Assembly: GCA_963853835.1 (NCBI GenBank)
Contig: OY970824.1
Span: 72,116,372 to 72,180,371 of the forward strand
From: Calendula officinalis
Lineage: Eukaryota; Streptophyta; Magnoliopsida; Asterales; Asteraceae
DNA: 64,000 bases
Direction: 5' to 3'
Position numbers and translations under genes: made by a program. A model generated the notes under the pieces. The model had not been told where the DNA came from, made no database searches, and saw only the letters and a program-made list of their open reading frames with translations. Shown here piece after piece: positions 1 through 11,137 of this stretch; position 1 is the first letter of the stretch, and the number at the start of each line of letters is the position of its first letter.

Positions 1-3000
1 AATTCAAAATGGGCAGCAATTGCTGCCCGGAATTAAAGATTTGGGTGGCGCCATTGTTGACCTTCAAGGTGGCAGCTTCAAGATCTCTAACTCCATCGCT
101 ATTCCTCCGAATTCCGGCAATCTTGTGGTAATTCACTTATTATCTTTTATTTTTCTTTAATTGTCGTGTCACATTAAATTAATTTCATGTCTAATCTTGT
201 ACATACGGACTCTCTCGTACAATCAGAACTTTATGCATATCACGTGCACAAAAGTTCTTCCTTTCTAAATATCGACACCTGTTAAAATGGGTTTTATTAC
301 TACTGTATTTTTAAAGTTATAAACCAATTTAAGATGATGGTATTTCATGTTTTGGTAAAAAGATGAAGTAGAATAATGCATGTTCACTTCGCGGTAAGTA
401 TTATTTTATTATTAAAGTTACTCATTTACTAAACTTTTTATACGAAGTACTCTCTGCGTCGTCGCACAAACTTCCAATTTCTCCTTAAACTTTTATCTCA
501 TAAAAAAGTTATCATTATTCAAATTTGAGGGGTCAACTTAATATAATAATATTATTACTAATGATTCCACCATTAAAACATTTTCTAATATAATCTTATA
601 TTTTAATTAAAAGTATTACCAAAGACCTCACCACTAACTTTCTCTTAAAAACTTGTGTCCGAGTGAAATGAGAATTTTTTTGTGGGACGGAGAGAGTACA
701 TAATATTTTCAATATTTGTATAATTTAATGAATGCTTACCTAGAGAAAGAACAGATTTATGACTTTTTAAAAGTTATTCAAAAATTCTTACCAATAGCGA
801 TCACGTAGAGAAAGATGGTTATACCATATGTGTTTTTATAATTTGTTATACTTCATAGTATTACATACCATCCAAATTTATGTCGTTTCATCGGCTAGAT
901 CCCTGCTGTGTTCGCAACTTCGCATCTCAATACACACGATAAATACTCATATCACTTGTATGATAGTTTGAAAAAAAAAATTTGGATATTATTATAATTT
1001 TCATCTACGTGATCGCTAAAATTAATGTATAGATTAATATAAATTTTCAATTAAGTAATTAATAAGTTTTGGAATTTTTGTTGATAGAGGCATATACATT
1101 AGATAACCATGTGTAAGCCTTATTTCCATGTTTCCTTATTATATTAATTAGATTAAAAGTGTAACATGTCAACTGATCACCTTCATAAATACTTTTATTA
1201 TACATTTAGGTCTTAATATATATTGTTTTATATATACATATTAGTTAAAGGTAGTCTGCGTTCTTATGAATGAACTCACATGGGTTTTAGTCATAAAAGT
1301 TTAACTCATAACATTTAAGTTGAAGACTCATTCATATACCGTTAGATAATAAGACTATCTAGTACTCAAGACTATGTGTAAAGGATATGTACCGATATTT
1401 ACAACATAATATAATATGTAGAATATAGATATAGATTTGCTTTCATATCACTTTATATTGTTTTTGCTTGTTAAGACTTCAAGCGGTCGAACACTTTCAC
1501 AAATAATATCCGACAAAGAGTAGCACGCACCACCTTGAAATGCGTTTTCCTTTACTATTTATTAACCCAGATTTATTTTAATACTTTAAATTTTCGTGAC
1601 TAGATTGGGTGCTACTATTTGGACACCTCTCACTACCAAATAAACACCCTAATTAAAGTCAAACCTTGAAAATTTTAATCACAAATAATTAATTAACATG
1701 ATTATCCATATTTTTTATAACTTAAAAGTGGTGGTCGACGGTGGTGGTGGTGAGTGACATATGCGGTGGTGGTAGGCGGTGGCTGAATTAGTAATTGGTT
1801 GGGGCGGAATGAACGACGGAGTGAACATCAAAACGAGATTGCGGTGGCGGAGCGAGCGAGCGGTGATGACGGTTAGCCGATTCCGATGTGAATGAGTTGG
1901 CAGGGTGGTGGTTAACGGCAGAGTTCGGTGGCGTCTATGAAAAGATTTATTAGTTAATTATTATGGAATTATGGGGTGTCCAAATAGAACTATGTTGTGT
2001 CCCAATAGTGAATCCCGACTAGATTATCAACTACCCTGAATTTTTTAATGTATATATAGCATGCTAACCTGACTTAATAAAGTTGTTGATTAAGTACCTC
2101 AATTACTAATTGGGTCTTTTTTCACGTAATTTGCTTCTAATTTCAATATATAAAAATAAACATATATTTTTTAATCCGTCAATAGTTTCGATGAAAGTAA
2201 GTAAAATAAGAAAACATAATCAAATAATGAGTTAGAGTATTAAATTAAACATTTTCAAATTTAGAATATTATGTTGTATATTTAATAGTTTAAAGTACTA
2301 AATGACTCATAGGGTCCGGATCCAGTGAGGACTGCGAGGACTCCAACAAAACTCTAAAAATGAATTAAAACAATCTTTTTTCAAAAAAAATTCTTTTTTA
2401 AACATAAAAATCGCAACCTATATGATCCAAATATATATATATATATATTTCAAAAATGATCCCAAAAAAAAATATGGATCATAATAATGATCCACAAAAA
2501 AAAGTGGATCATAATATTTTTTTTCAAATTTTTCTTTGTCAAATGTAGTAATATTCATGGGGAGTTATATATATTTTTTTCGAAATTTTTTTGAGGTGTC
2601 CTCACTATTTTTTAAGTCCTCACCGGACTTTACTTCCTTCATGACTCATATAGCCAAGTTTAAGTTAATAAAATACATTTCAGACTTATTTATTTTTTAA
2701 AAGTCAAGTTTATATTTGAATCTTATATTTCTTTTAACATCAAATACTAATTTAATCATAAATATCATTTGTGTCCATGATAAAACTTAAAACCCTTACC
2801 GCTATGATAAAGATGGTTTAATATTTAAATCTTACATGATATCAATTTATCTGAATCAGAAATTTAATTAATTTTTTTCGAATGTACAAATTGTTGGTGT
2901 AGAGTCATAATTATGCACAAGTTTTCAAGGTGTTTGTTGTCAACATTAATGTGGTGTAAATGCTTATGTGTCTTTGGATTTAACATTTTCGGGGGTATTT

Positions 3001-4573
3001 TTGCATTTCTCCAAGAGATGGTAAAGTGGGGAATGATATAGTGCGGGTAGTCCCATGTTAAGAATTGTGTGGCTCCGCGTTTTGTGCCTCTAGGCTTTTG
3101 ACCTGTTTCTGCATGGTACATTTATCAAACTGCATGACATTTTTATTAGACCGATCGCAAAAACACATTCGGTTGGCAACCGAAGGCTGTGTTACAGCGG
3201 CATAATTGGCTGGTTCCAGCGTATAGAGGCGTTTTCTTCGATTTGGGGAAGTAGCGAAGCGATGAGTGAGATATATAAATAAAAAGTGAGTATTTTGTAT
3301 GTGTGTGTATATATAATGTGTGAAACCCAAAAAATATTAAGTGAATGGGTGTTGATATAAGCTAATTTGACAAAAACTGAAATACGGAGTATATGAGTTT
3401 AATCGTGTCACGATTTGGAGCCGTTTTAATCAATCAACACTTGTCGTCATATTCTCGTAACTGATTGGCATTGCCTATGTAACTTTATAACATAATTTAC
3501 ATCTAATGAACTTCGCTTTATAGATACAAGGTGGTACATTGCGAGCATCCGATACATTTCCGTCTGACGGGTATCTTATCGAATTATGCTCAAAATCTTC
3601 CGTAAAACACACAAAAACTGCAACCAACAAACTCAATGACACTTTCTCCAACATGAAAAACAAAAACGAACCGATTTACTATGAAGACATCACGTTTCGT
3701 GACATCCTTTTTGATTCAAGCAACATAGGCGGAGGCCTTCTCGTGGTTGACTCAGCACGAACTCGGATCAACAATTGTTTTTTCCTACATTTTGTGACCG
3801 AAGGAATATTAGTTGAAAGAGGTCACGAAACCTTCATATCTAATTGTTTCATGGGACAAATCTCCACCATTGGTGGGAACGAACACGAGAGGAGTTTTCT
3901 AGGAACGGCTATTGATCTTTCTAGCAATGATAATGTGGTTACAGATGTTGTTATCTTCTCTGCTAACACGGGGATTGTGTTAAGAGGTCAAGCTAACATG
4001 ATCACCGGGGTACATTGTTATAATAAGGCAACGTTTTTTGGTGGGGTCGGGATTTTGGTTAAAACAGGACAAAATCGGATTGATAATTGTTATATGGATT
4101 ATAATTCAATAGTTGTACACGACCCTACACAAGTCCATATTAGTAACGGTTTTTTTCTTGGGGGAGGTAACATTGTTTTGAAATCGGTTAACGGTCGGAT
4201 AACAGGACTAAATATTATTAACAATATGTTCAACGGGGACTCGAGAAGTGTTGTGGAAATAGATGGGGAATTTACGAGTATTGATCAAATTGTGATTGAT
4301 CAAAATAATGTGAAAGGTGGGATGAGAATGAAATCGACAATCGGGAAAATGGCGGTGACCGGAAATGGGACGTTGTGGGCGGCGGACTTTTCGCCTGTGT
4401 TGGTTTTTCCTAACAGAATAAGTCATGTTCAATACTCGATTTATAATCGTGCAGGGACAATAGAAGGAATGGGAGGACATGCGGTGACAAATATTAGTGG
4501 GAATGTTGTTGTGGTAACGACAGAAAAACAAATGAATGGGATTGTGTGGTTTTTAGTTGATCAGAATACATGA
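1..4573 (+). CDS. QRT3-like: QRT3-like polygalacturonase (pectin lyase-fold), 3' part
   Basis: Two exons are visible: 1-127 (frame from base 2, gene runs off the left edge) and 3524-4573, joined by a 3,396-bp GT-AG intron in phase 0 (donor GTAATT, acceptor TTTATAG). Exon 1 carries LGGAIVDLQGG and exon 2 opens IQGGTLRASDTFPSDGYLIEL-type sequence, the conserved start of the beta-helix in QRT3 proteins; the rest is a run of short Asn/Gly/Ile-rich beta-helix coils, ending in TGA at 4571-4573. In Arabidopsis QRT3 degrades pectin of the pollen mother cell wall so that tetrads separate; the product is secreted. The N-terminus and signal peptide are outside the window. I do not see the classic GH28 NTD/GHG/RIK signatures, which are also weak in QRT3. 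The intron is unusually long because of inserted MITEs. The family call is firm; the role in pollen is by homology only. Confidence 0.85.
450..696. mobile_element. Stowaway-type MITE (decayed) in QRT3-like intron
   Basis: Starts CTCTCTGCGTCGTCGCACAA and ends TGTGGGACGGAGAGAG, imperfect inverted repeats of the CTCCCTCCGTCCCA type, with TA duplicated on both sides (448-449, 697-698). It is non-coding and 247 bp long. Stowaway MITEs are mobilised by Tc1/mariner transposases. Confidence 0.75.
796..1017. mobile_element. Small MITE with AGCGATCACGTAGA terminal inverted repeats
   Basis: A perfect 14-bp inverted repeat, AGCGATCACGTAGA at 796-809 and its reverse complement at 1004-1017, encloses 222 bp of non-coding AT-rich DNA in the QRT3-like intron. 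No clear target duplication was found, so the superfamily is open. Confidence 0.5.
1607..2016. mobile_element. Mutator-like MITE, 9-bp TSD GACTAGATT
   Basis: Flanked by an exact 9-bp direct repeat, GACTAGATT at 1598-1606 and 2017-2025. Inside, CTATTTGGACACC near the left end matches the reverse complement GGTGTCCAAATAG near the right end. The centre is GC-rich and made of GGTGGT-type runs, unlike its AT-rich surroundings. The 9-bp duplication is the mark of Mutator-like elements. No coding capacity. Confidence 0.75.
2312..2640. mobile_element. Mutator-like MITE, TSD ATGACTCATA
   Basis: Direct repeats of 9-10 bp (ATGACTCAT/A at 2302-2311 and 2641-2650) enclose an element with imperfect terminal repeats: GTCCGGATCCAGTGAGGACT on the left against the complement of AGTCCTCACCGGAC on the right. 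It contains an (AT)n run and repeats of GGATCATAATA-type sequence. Non-coding, within the QRT3-like intron. Confidence 0.65.
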
Positions 4574-4684
4574 AGTTTTATGATGTTTTTTCTTCTATTT
4601 TTCTATTCATTATTTTAATATAATTTTTATTTTTTATGGTATATTTTACTAATGGTATTATGAGTTTCATGCTTTTAAGCTTCT

Positions 4685-4690
4685 AATAAA
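4685..4690 (+). terminator. Poly(A) signal of the QRT3-like gene
   Basis: AATAAA lies 112 bp after the stop codon in a T-rich 3' region. It is a plausible plant near-upstream element; plant signals are degenerate, so the actual cleavage site is unknown. Confidence 0.4.
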
Positions 4691-5321
4691 GTGTTATCAA
4701 TTAGTAAATTCGTTGCAGTGTGTGAGGTAATTTAATGTTTATGATAAATTATATATTTGAAAGTTACGTACGTAATTGTAAAAAAACTTAAAAAAGTACA
4801 ATAAATTAATACAATAAATCCAAAAAAATCATAATACTATTTTCCAACAATATTAAAAAAAATTAAGTTCCAAAGTCTATCAACAATAATAACAGACATG
4901 TAACTATAAATTTTGTATTAAATATCACAACATATAAAAAAATATTTAAAACTCTAAATATATCAGAAATAATAAAAAATATTCGCTTTAACAGAAAAAT
5001 TGAGATTAAAAAAATAACTCAGTTCAACCATCTTGCTCCGATCCAGTTCAAAATTAACCCGCTCGATTCAAAGTGGCTCATAAACATACAATGAACCCGT
5101 TGATTTCGCACGACTTGCTTTTTGTTTCCTGGTCTAGCCGACCGGTCCAAATTGAGTTTTTAATCATTAGTTCAAAACCCTCTTTTTGATGTATAACTAA
5201 TATAGTCTAAAGTTAAAGAAGTTATTATGGGATAGTTAAAGGTCAAACAAAAAAGCTATTACCGGTATAGGCAAAAGGTCAAACAAAAATGTTATTACAA
5301 TACTGGTTCAAGACAGTTCTT
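4691..5321. other. AT-rich intergenic spacer
   Basis: No gene found. Two near copies of AAAGGTCAAACAAAAA about 40 bp apart (5239 and 5277) are the only local repeat seen. Confidence 0.5.
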
Positions 5322-5530
5322 TTCTGGTACTCGGTCCTGATTTCTCATCTCTACTTAGGAGACAACCACAAGATTAGTTCTCATGTCCGTCACGTTGATT
5401 GCACGAGAAGCGCTACACATTCCTACTTATAAGCTTTCTAAAGGAATATATGGCAAATTCACAATACAACTCATTTACATCTTCCCCGTTATAAGCTTTT
5501 CTGGTACTCGGTCCTGATTTCTCATCTCTA
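5322..5530. repeat. Duplicated flank and copied filler at left edge of Harbinger-like insertion
   Basis: Two overlapping duplications meet here. A segment of about 34 bp containing CTGGTACTCGGTCCTGATTT occurs at about 5322-5355 and again at 5497-5531. A 53-bp stretch beginning AAGCTTTCTAAAGGAATATA at 5431-5483 recurs at 10190-10242 on the far side of the insertion. The second copies look like template-copied filler made during break repair at the insertion site. Confidence 0.75.
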
Positions 5531-7001
5531 CCGTGCGTAACGCTCGACCGTTCGTTTGGTCGCGACCGGCCAACTCAGCGTCAGCGACGCGTCCTCCCCG
5601 TTACGCCCCATGTCCGGCGACGCGTCGAGGTGGTCCAACGGTCGAGTAATCGACCGTTCAACTCGACCGTTGAACGGCTCTTTGTCCCCCCTCTCCAACG
5701 GCTAACTTCAAACAAACACCCCCTTTTTTTACCTTATAAATACCCAATTCTTTTACCAAATAATTCACAACTCTCATTTCTTTCTCCACTCAAACACACA
5801 CTCAAATCTCTCAATCACCCTCTCTAAAAATGTCTTCATCCAAGAACAAAGGAAAGGCTACAAAATCTCGACGCGGAGCACCCTCTACTACACCCTCTCA
5901 ATCACCCTCGATCAACTTTCGACCACCCGGTTTCGTACACCAAACAAGTCACCAAATCCCACAAGGTTATCAAAATAATCCATTTGCTCCCCCTACTTCC
6001 CACAACCATACCGACCACAACAACAACCACCACAATATCAACAACTACCACAACAAGGTTATCAAAACTATTTTGGTGGGGACCAATACGACCACCAAAA
6101 TTTTGATCCTTTCGCCGGGCTCGACCAATACGACTACCAACCACGAACCCAAAGTGGTTCCCCCGCCACTCCAGCCGCGCCCCTCGACGTCGAGTCTTCC
6201 GAGTCGTCCGACGAGCCCGAGCCCGAGCCCGTTGAAGCGCCAAAAAAGGTAGCAAAAAGGCGTCAACCACCGACAAAGGGGGTGACCGGCGGAAGCGCGT
6301 CATGGACGAAGCTTGAAGAGATAGGCTTATGCAAGGCTTGAATCGACACTTCCGAAAATGTCATCAAGTCGAACTCCAGGGCTAAATGTGGATTTTGGCA
6401 GGATGTGTTAGTTCGCTTTGCGAGCGAAATGGGTGAGACGACCCGAACATATGACGCACTAAAGTGCAAGTGGAAGAATAGGCTTCGTCCTAAAATTACA
6501 AACTTTTGTTCGATTTATGACAACCTCGTACAAAGAAACCCAAGTGGGGCGAACGACCAAATTTTGTACGAGCGGGCTTGTGGTGAATTTAGTGCTGAAC
6601 ATGCAGGGGAGTTCACAGAGGTGGAGTGCTGGAGAATTTTGAAGGACCATCCAAAGTGGAAGGATGTTGAATACCCAAAACAGTTGGCGATGTTCGCGAA
6701 GGCTAGGGGGAAAAAATCAAGGACTTCGTCATCATCAGCTGCGCAAGGTTCATGGGTTGGTCCAGAAGATGAGGATCAATATGATGAAGAAGTGGAAGTT
6801 CCACCCCCTCGACCAATGGGGCGGGACAAGGCGAAGAAGAAAGCAGCGGCATCGTCATCAGCTGCTCAAAGTTCAGAATACGGTGCCCCCCAGCCATCAT
6901 CGGCTCGGGAATTAGTCGGGCATTGGAAAGACGCCACGGACGAATTTTTTGACTTCCGCAAAGCAAACATATCTGACTTCATGGAGATACAAAAAGATAC
7001 C

Positions 7002-9582
7002 TGTAACGCCCTGAATTTTATAATAATTAAATAATATGAATTTAATTTTTATACTTAATATTAAATGGATTAATTAATAAATTAATAATAATGAAGTTAA
7101 ACGGTTCGTATTATGTAGACAATTTTATAGATAGACGTTTAATCAATTAACAAGTCGTGTTAGTTGGTGAGTTATTGTGTCTCGGGTCAGTAAGTTAATG
7201 GTAGAAATGAGTTGTATTCCTTTGGGTCGAACCGGCCGTAGGCCAAGGCCGGAACCCGGTTAATCCATTGAGTTAATTTAATTGGATAAGTGAGGTGGCT
7301 AGCTGAGCAGTTTTTCTTTCCCATTGCTGCGATTTGTTTAGTAAGAAAACGTGAGTCCTAGTATGAAGCTTCAGCCCAATAGATGATTCAAACCTTTAGC
7401 CCATCGGTGGTGTCAGCCCACAATCGAAATAACCCACATCTGCATATTAGAGTTTAAATCTTTTACGTTTTTCTTTCCATGCGTCAATGTTCTGCCTTTC
7501 AGTTGTACCCTAGCAGCCGTCGACTAAGAGCACTCCCTCCTCTCGTTTGTCTCCAGTCGACGCCATCTTCAATTTGGTGATCGAGCATCTCCATCCGATC
7601 CTCATCTGTACTACCTAGCAAAACAAGCAAATTCCCGAGTTACTGTTTCATTGGTAAGTCAATTTCTTTAACGCTTCATGATTCTGATTCCTAATCCTTG
7701 TATTCGATGGTGTGGAACCCGAGCAGGAAGGATTTCCGTTGGAAGTGGCCGAGGGTTGACCATTTGATCAAAGAAGAACCGAGTATTTTGGGTATATCTT
7801 TTCCCGTTTCCTCTATATCCATACCGTTTTGATTCTTGTCTCTAACCAAGCTTTTGACCGAATAATTGGAGGAACGAGCAGGGATTTATTGCGGGAATTG
7901 TGCAGCAAGAAATCGGGTTGTGTGGCTTTGTTGTGAGATAGATCAGCAACTTTTAAATCCGTATCGATCTTGGTAGTCTTCTTGTTCTTTCATCGTTTTG
8001 ACCTTACCATTGTCGTTTTCATGATTCGTTGTGCTAATCTTTTCTGCATAGGGTGTCGTCCAGGGCTGGGAGTTTTGATGGATCGGGTTGGGATTCTACT
8101 TGGATTCGTTGTCTCGTTTTTGTTAGCTAAATCGTTTTCATAAAATCAGAAATTATAACCGAGGGGAAACCGAACCGGTAGGGTTCTCGGTTTCCCAATC
8201 GGGAAACTTTTTACCACCAAGTTTTGTAAATCAGTTATGTTCGGAGAAATTAAGTTTTTAAAACTGTCGGGTGAAAATTTATAGTGTCGGGTGGTTCGAT
8301 AACGGGCCAAGTTTGCATAGACGGATTTCAAGGTTCACAAAATTCTTGGCAGATTCTGCCCTCGTATTCACAACTGTTTTGAACTGTTTAGATTAATCTT
8401 TTCGGTTTTTGGCCCGTGCTGGGACCTTGATTTTTGAGTTAGCTTTTCAATGTCGCAACCCTCACGTCAATCCGAATTACGGTTTAAAAGTTATAACTAC
8501 TTTAACATGCTGCTGTTAGGAATATGACCTGTACGATATGTCTGTCTTGCGACACTGTTTTGAGACCCTTAGAGTCTGTTTTGGCCAGTGACCGTATCAC
8601 AGAGATATGTAGTTCTGGTTGTCTACTTTTCATGGTAAAAATTTGGGTTTAATCTACTGCACAGTTTAGGAATTATGGCAGTTTCCGTGAGACCGACGGG
8701 TGCTGCCAGTTTTCTGAAATTGAGTTAAGAGATGGGTTTTTAATCCGAGATTTCGATTTATGTTTTAGGTCCTTCTAGGAGATAACTTGCTGCACCTTTG
8801 ATTTCCCGTGAACCTGTTGGAGCTTACGTTTCTCGAGGTGAGTATTATCACCGTGTATTCAGTTTTAACGTTGTACATGCATGACTTATGTGTTACATTA
8901 CTTGCACCATATTTGCTATCTGAGTTATCCGTTATCTGAGTTATCTGTGATCTAGCATCTCGTGTTCTGAGTTTCTGAGTTCCGAGTTTCTGAGTTTTGA
9001 GTTAAACATTAAACATAATATATCTGACTTGACACCGAAGAGCACTGGTGTCAGACGTTTTGACTTGGCACCGAAGAGTACTGGTGCCAGGCCTTTTGAC
9101 TCAACACCGAAGAGTACATGTGTTGAGGTGGTGTGAGGCGGGTCGAGGTTGATCTCTCGGCCCAAGTCACATAAGCGCGCTATATAAATTAAAATCTGAG
9201 TAATAAAATCTGAGAAATAATCTGGGTAATTAATCGAGTAGATTCTGAGTAGGAGTACACCGATGTGCCCTCATGTGTTGTATGTTATAATTGTTTACAT
9301 CTTGAGACTATTCACTCAGCTTCCCCGCTGACCCAAACTTTCCCCCACATTGTTTCAGGTACTAGCAAAGGAAAGGAGAAGGTGGACGGTTGACCGCTGT
9401 ATCTTTTCATTACTGATGTGGACAGCGTTTAATATTTTAAAACACTTTATTTTATTTTAACTATTTCCGCATTAAATACATTTTATATTAAACAATTATA
9501 TTTGGGATTATTTAGGGGACCTTTTTTATTATAATTTTGTTTTCAAAAATTTTAAAAATCTTGTAAATTTTAGGGTGTTACA
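7002..9582 (+). mobile_element. Solo LTR of a Ty3-like retrotransposon, TSD ATACC
   Basis: Begins TGTAACGCCCTGAATTTT and ends TAGGGTGTTACA, with an exact 5-bp duplication ATACC at 6997-7001 and 9583-9587. It is 2,581 bp long with no internal domain, so it is the product of recombination between two LTRs. A TTCACTCAGCTT motif and a CATTGTTTCAG tract near 9310-9358 have close counterparts in the LTR at 44987-47682, so the two belong to related families with long LTRs, probably chromovirus/Tekay-like (from memory). Confidence 0.85.
9025..9131 (+). repeat. Three tandem 36-bp units, each a hairpin, inside the solo LTR
   Basis: Units start at 9025, 9061 and 9097. Each has a constant loop CGAAGAGYAC and a stem whose two arms change together: TGACACC/GGTGTCA, TGGCACC/GGTGCCA and CAACAC/GTGTTG. 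See the matching finding. Confidence 0.8.
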
Positions 9583-9741
9583 ATACCCAAGAGCTCAAGC
9601 ACATGGAATTCTATAATTCGTCGCATGATCACCTCACCGGCAGAACTCTTGAGTGGGTTTTGGCAAAGAAGGTGAAAATCAGGGCCAAATATAATTTGGA
9701 CTGATAGTTTGTTTTTTTAGTATTAATGTAATGTTTTTTTA

Positions 9742-10181
9742 TTTATGTCTTTTTTCAATTATTAATGTAATGTTTTTATTTTAATATTAATGTATTTGTT
9801 TTTAATTTAAATTTAAAAAAAAATAAAAAAAATTTCCGAACGGTCACCCATTACGGGCATTTGGTCGCTGTCTGGTCGTGTGTTTGATCAGGAGAGAGAA
9901 AGCTGATGTGGCGCAGATGTGGCAGGGGTGACCAAACTGGGTTTGGTCACCCATTACGCATTTATGTCTTTTTTTCAATTATTAATGTAATGTTTTTATT
10001 TTAATATTAATGTATTTGTTTTTAATTTAAATTTAAAAAAAAAATAAAAAAAATTTCCGAACGGTCACCCATTACGGGCATTTGGTCGTTGTCTGGTCGT
10101 GTGTTTGATCAGGAGAGAGAAAGCTGATGTGGCGCAGATGTGGCAGGGGTGACCAAACTGAGTTTGGTCACCCATTACGCA
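9742..10181. repeat. Tandem duplication of the Harbinger-like 3' terminus
   Basis: About 220 bp at 9742-9960 is repeated at 9961-10181 with only a few differences (an extra T and A, CGCTGTC/CGTTGTC, CTGGGTT/CTGAGTT). Both copies end in the terminal repeat GGTCACCCATTACGCA. Confidence 0.9.
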
Positions 10182-10189
10182 TAGTCTAA

Positions 10190-10242
10190 GCTTTCTAAAG
10201 GAATATATGGCAAATTCACAATACAACTCATTTACATCTTAC
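10190..10242. repeat. 53-bp direct repeat of 5431-5483
   Basis: Right-hand copy of the host segment beginning AAGCTTTCTAAAGGAATATA. It marks the host sequence interrupted by the Harbinger-like insertion. Confidence 0.85.
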
Positions 10243-10544
10243 ATTTTCATTCACTCCCCTCACTAGCTTACACACAACTTTAGCATTTGTCGTAAGTTAA
10301 CTAGGCTATATGCATATACAACACGGACTAAGCTCTCAAGATATAATACCTTAGACGATTGTCCATGTCCCAGGACCCACTCGAATGATTTGTTTTTGTT
10401 TTCGTAGTCCTATTACCTAGATTAACAAGCACTGAGTACCGTTTCTAATATAATATTGATGTTGTAACGAGAAAAGTTTACGTAGCATCATTAAGCATAA
10501 CCTAAAACTTAGGGTTGGGTTATTCTCTAATTAGGGTTTTTATA
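10243..10544. other. Upstream region of the cytidylyltransferase gene, distal part
   Basis: No gene seen. AT-rich spacer between the Harbinger-like element and the MITE at 10545. Confidence 0.5.
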
Positions 10545-10721
10545 AACTCATGCCCTAAGGACATGAGATAAATGCATTTATTGATGTTACGGTTACCATT
10601 TATATTGACAAATAAATTTAATAATTGGTAAAGTTATACTTCATTTATTGTATTTTTTGATGTGTTACGAAAAAATGTGTTCAATTAATACTCCTTACCT
10701 CATGTTCTTAGGGTATGAGTT
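10545..10721. mobile_element. MITE with AACTCATRCCCTAAG terminal repeats in CCT promoter
   Basis: AACTCATGCCCTAAGGACAT at the left matches, inverted and with two mismatches in about 23 bp, the right end ATGTTCTTAGGGTATGAGTT. Each arm is itself nearly palindromic (CTCATG...CATGAG). It lies about 420 bp upstream of the CCT start codon. A clear target duplication was not found. Confidence 0.55.
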
Positions 10722-11137
10722 AGTTAAATTTTTCTGATAAAAACAATTAATACCACTTAATAGTCCTAAACAGAATACTAATAAAAGTAAAATAAAAAAA
10801 AAAAAAAAGTTAGTTTTTTCTTAACGGAAAAAAAAAAAAAAAGTTAGTTAAATTGGTTTTTTTCTTTCTTTAACCTAATTAATAAGGTCGGTTATTAAAC
10901 CATGGTTATGGTAATTGGGCATTTTCATTAAAACAATTAAGAAATAACGACGCCCATCGATTTAGGCCTGGTGTGGAAGGGCCAGATCGACGGACATGCT
11001 GTTTTGTTTCATTCCAACCCCAGAAGTTGCAGGCTATTGATTTCCCTTCGGCACAAATCTCGTTTCCCCAAATCTGTCTGAAACCTACACGAAAGCCGAT
11101 CAATTTAGGGCCGATTGGAATCCAATCGAATCGAATC
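10722..11137 (+). promoter_or_regulatory. Proximal upstream region and probable 5' UTR of CCT
   Basis: Contains two A-tracts of about 15 each followed by GTTAGTT (about 10798-10850), then a more GC-balanced stretch from about 10950 typical of a plant 5' UTR. No convincing TATA box was seen. Confidence 0.4.
10996..11040 (+). CDS. Possible 14-codon upstream ORF in the CCT leader
   Basis: An ATG at 10996 opens [14 protein letters not shown] and stops at TGA 11038-11040, 98 bp before the main start. It would matter only if transcription starts upstream of 10996, which is not shown by sequence. Confidence 0.3.

Larger units (their letters stand above)
5830..9704 (+). pseudogene. Harbinger ORF1 (Myb/trihelix plus NAM-associated C-terminus), broken
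   Basis: From the ATG at 5830 (MSSSKNKGKATKSRRG) the reading moves through a Gln/Tyr-rich and acidic region, a SANT/trihelix-like DNA-binding region (TTRTYDALKCKWKNRLRPKI, about 6435-6490) and an NAM-associated C-terminal region. Such proteins are often mislabelled 'glutathione S-transferase T3-like' in plant databases; in Harbinger elements ORF1 helps the transposase enter the nucleus and bind DNA. It is dead: a frame change near 5993, an in-frame TGA at 6339-6341 just before the DNA-binding region, and a solo LTR (7002-9582) splitting the C-terminus. The tail resumes right after the LTR in the same frame and ends with TGA at 9702-9704. The longest surviving open stretch is 6405-7034. Confidence 0.75.
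5531..10185 (+). mobile_element. Non-autonomous PIF/Harbinger-like DNA transposon with nested solo LTR
   Basis: The left end CCGTGCGTAACGCTCGACCG and the right end TTTGGTCACCCATTACGCAT form imperfect inverted repeats around TGCGTAA. CTA flanks both edges (5528-5530, 10186-10188), a possible 3-bp target duplication. The cargo is a trihelix/Myb-like ORF1 of the Harbinger type; no DDE transposase is present, so mobility would depend on another element. A 2,581-bp solo LTR interrupts it and its 3' terminal 220 bp is tandemly duplicated. Exact ends are uncertain by a few bases. Confidence 0.65.

Noticed and set aside
10973..11137. N-terminal extension of CCT in frame with the main ORF
   Set aside because: The frame is open upstream but has no ATG, and known CCT proteins start at or near MEE.
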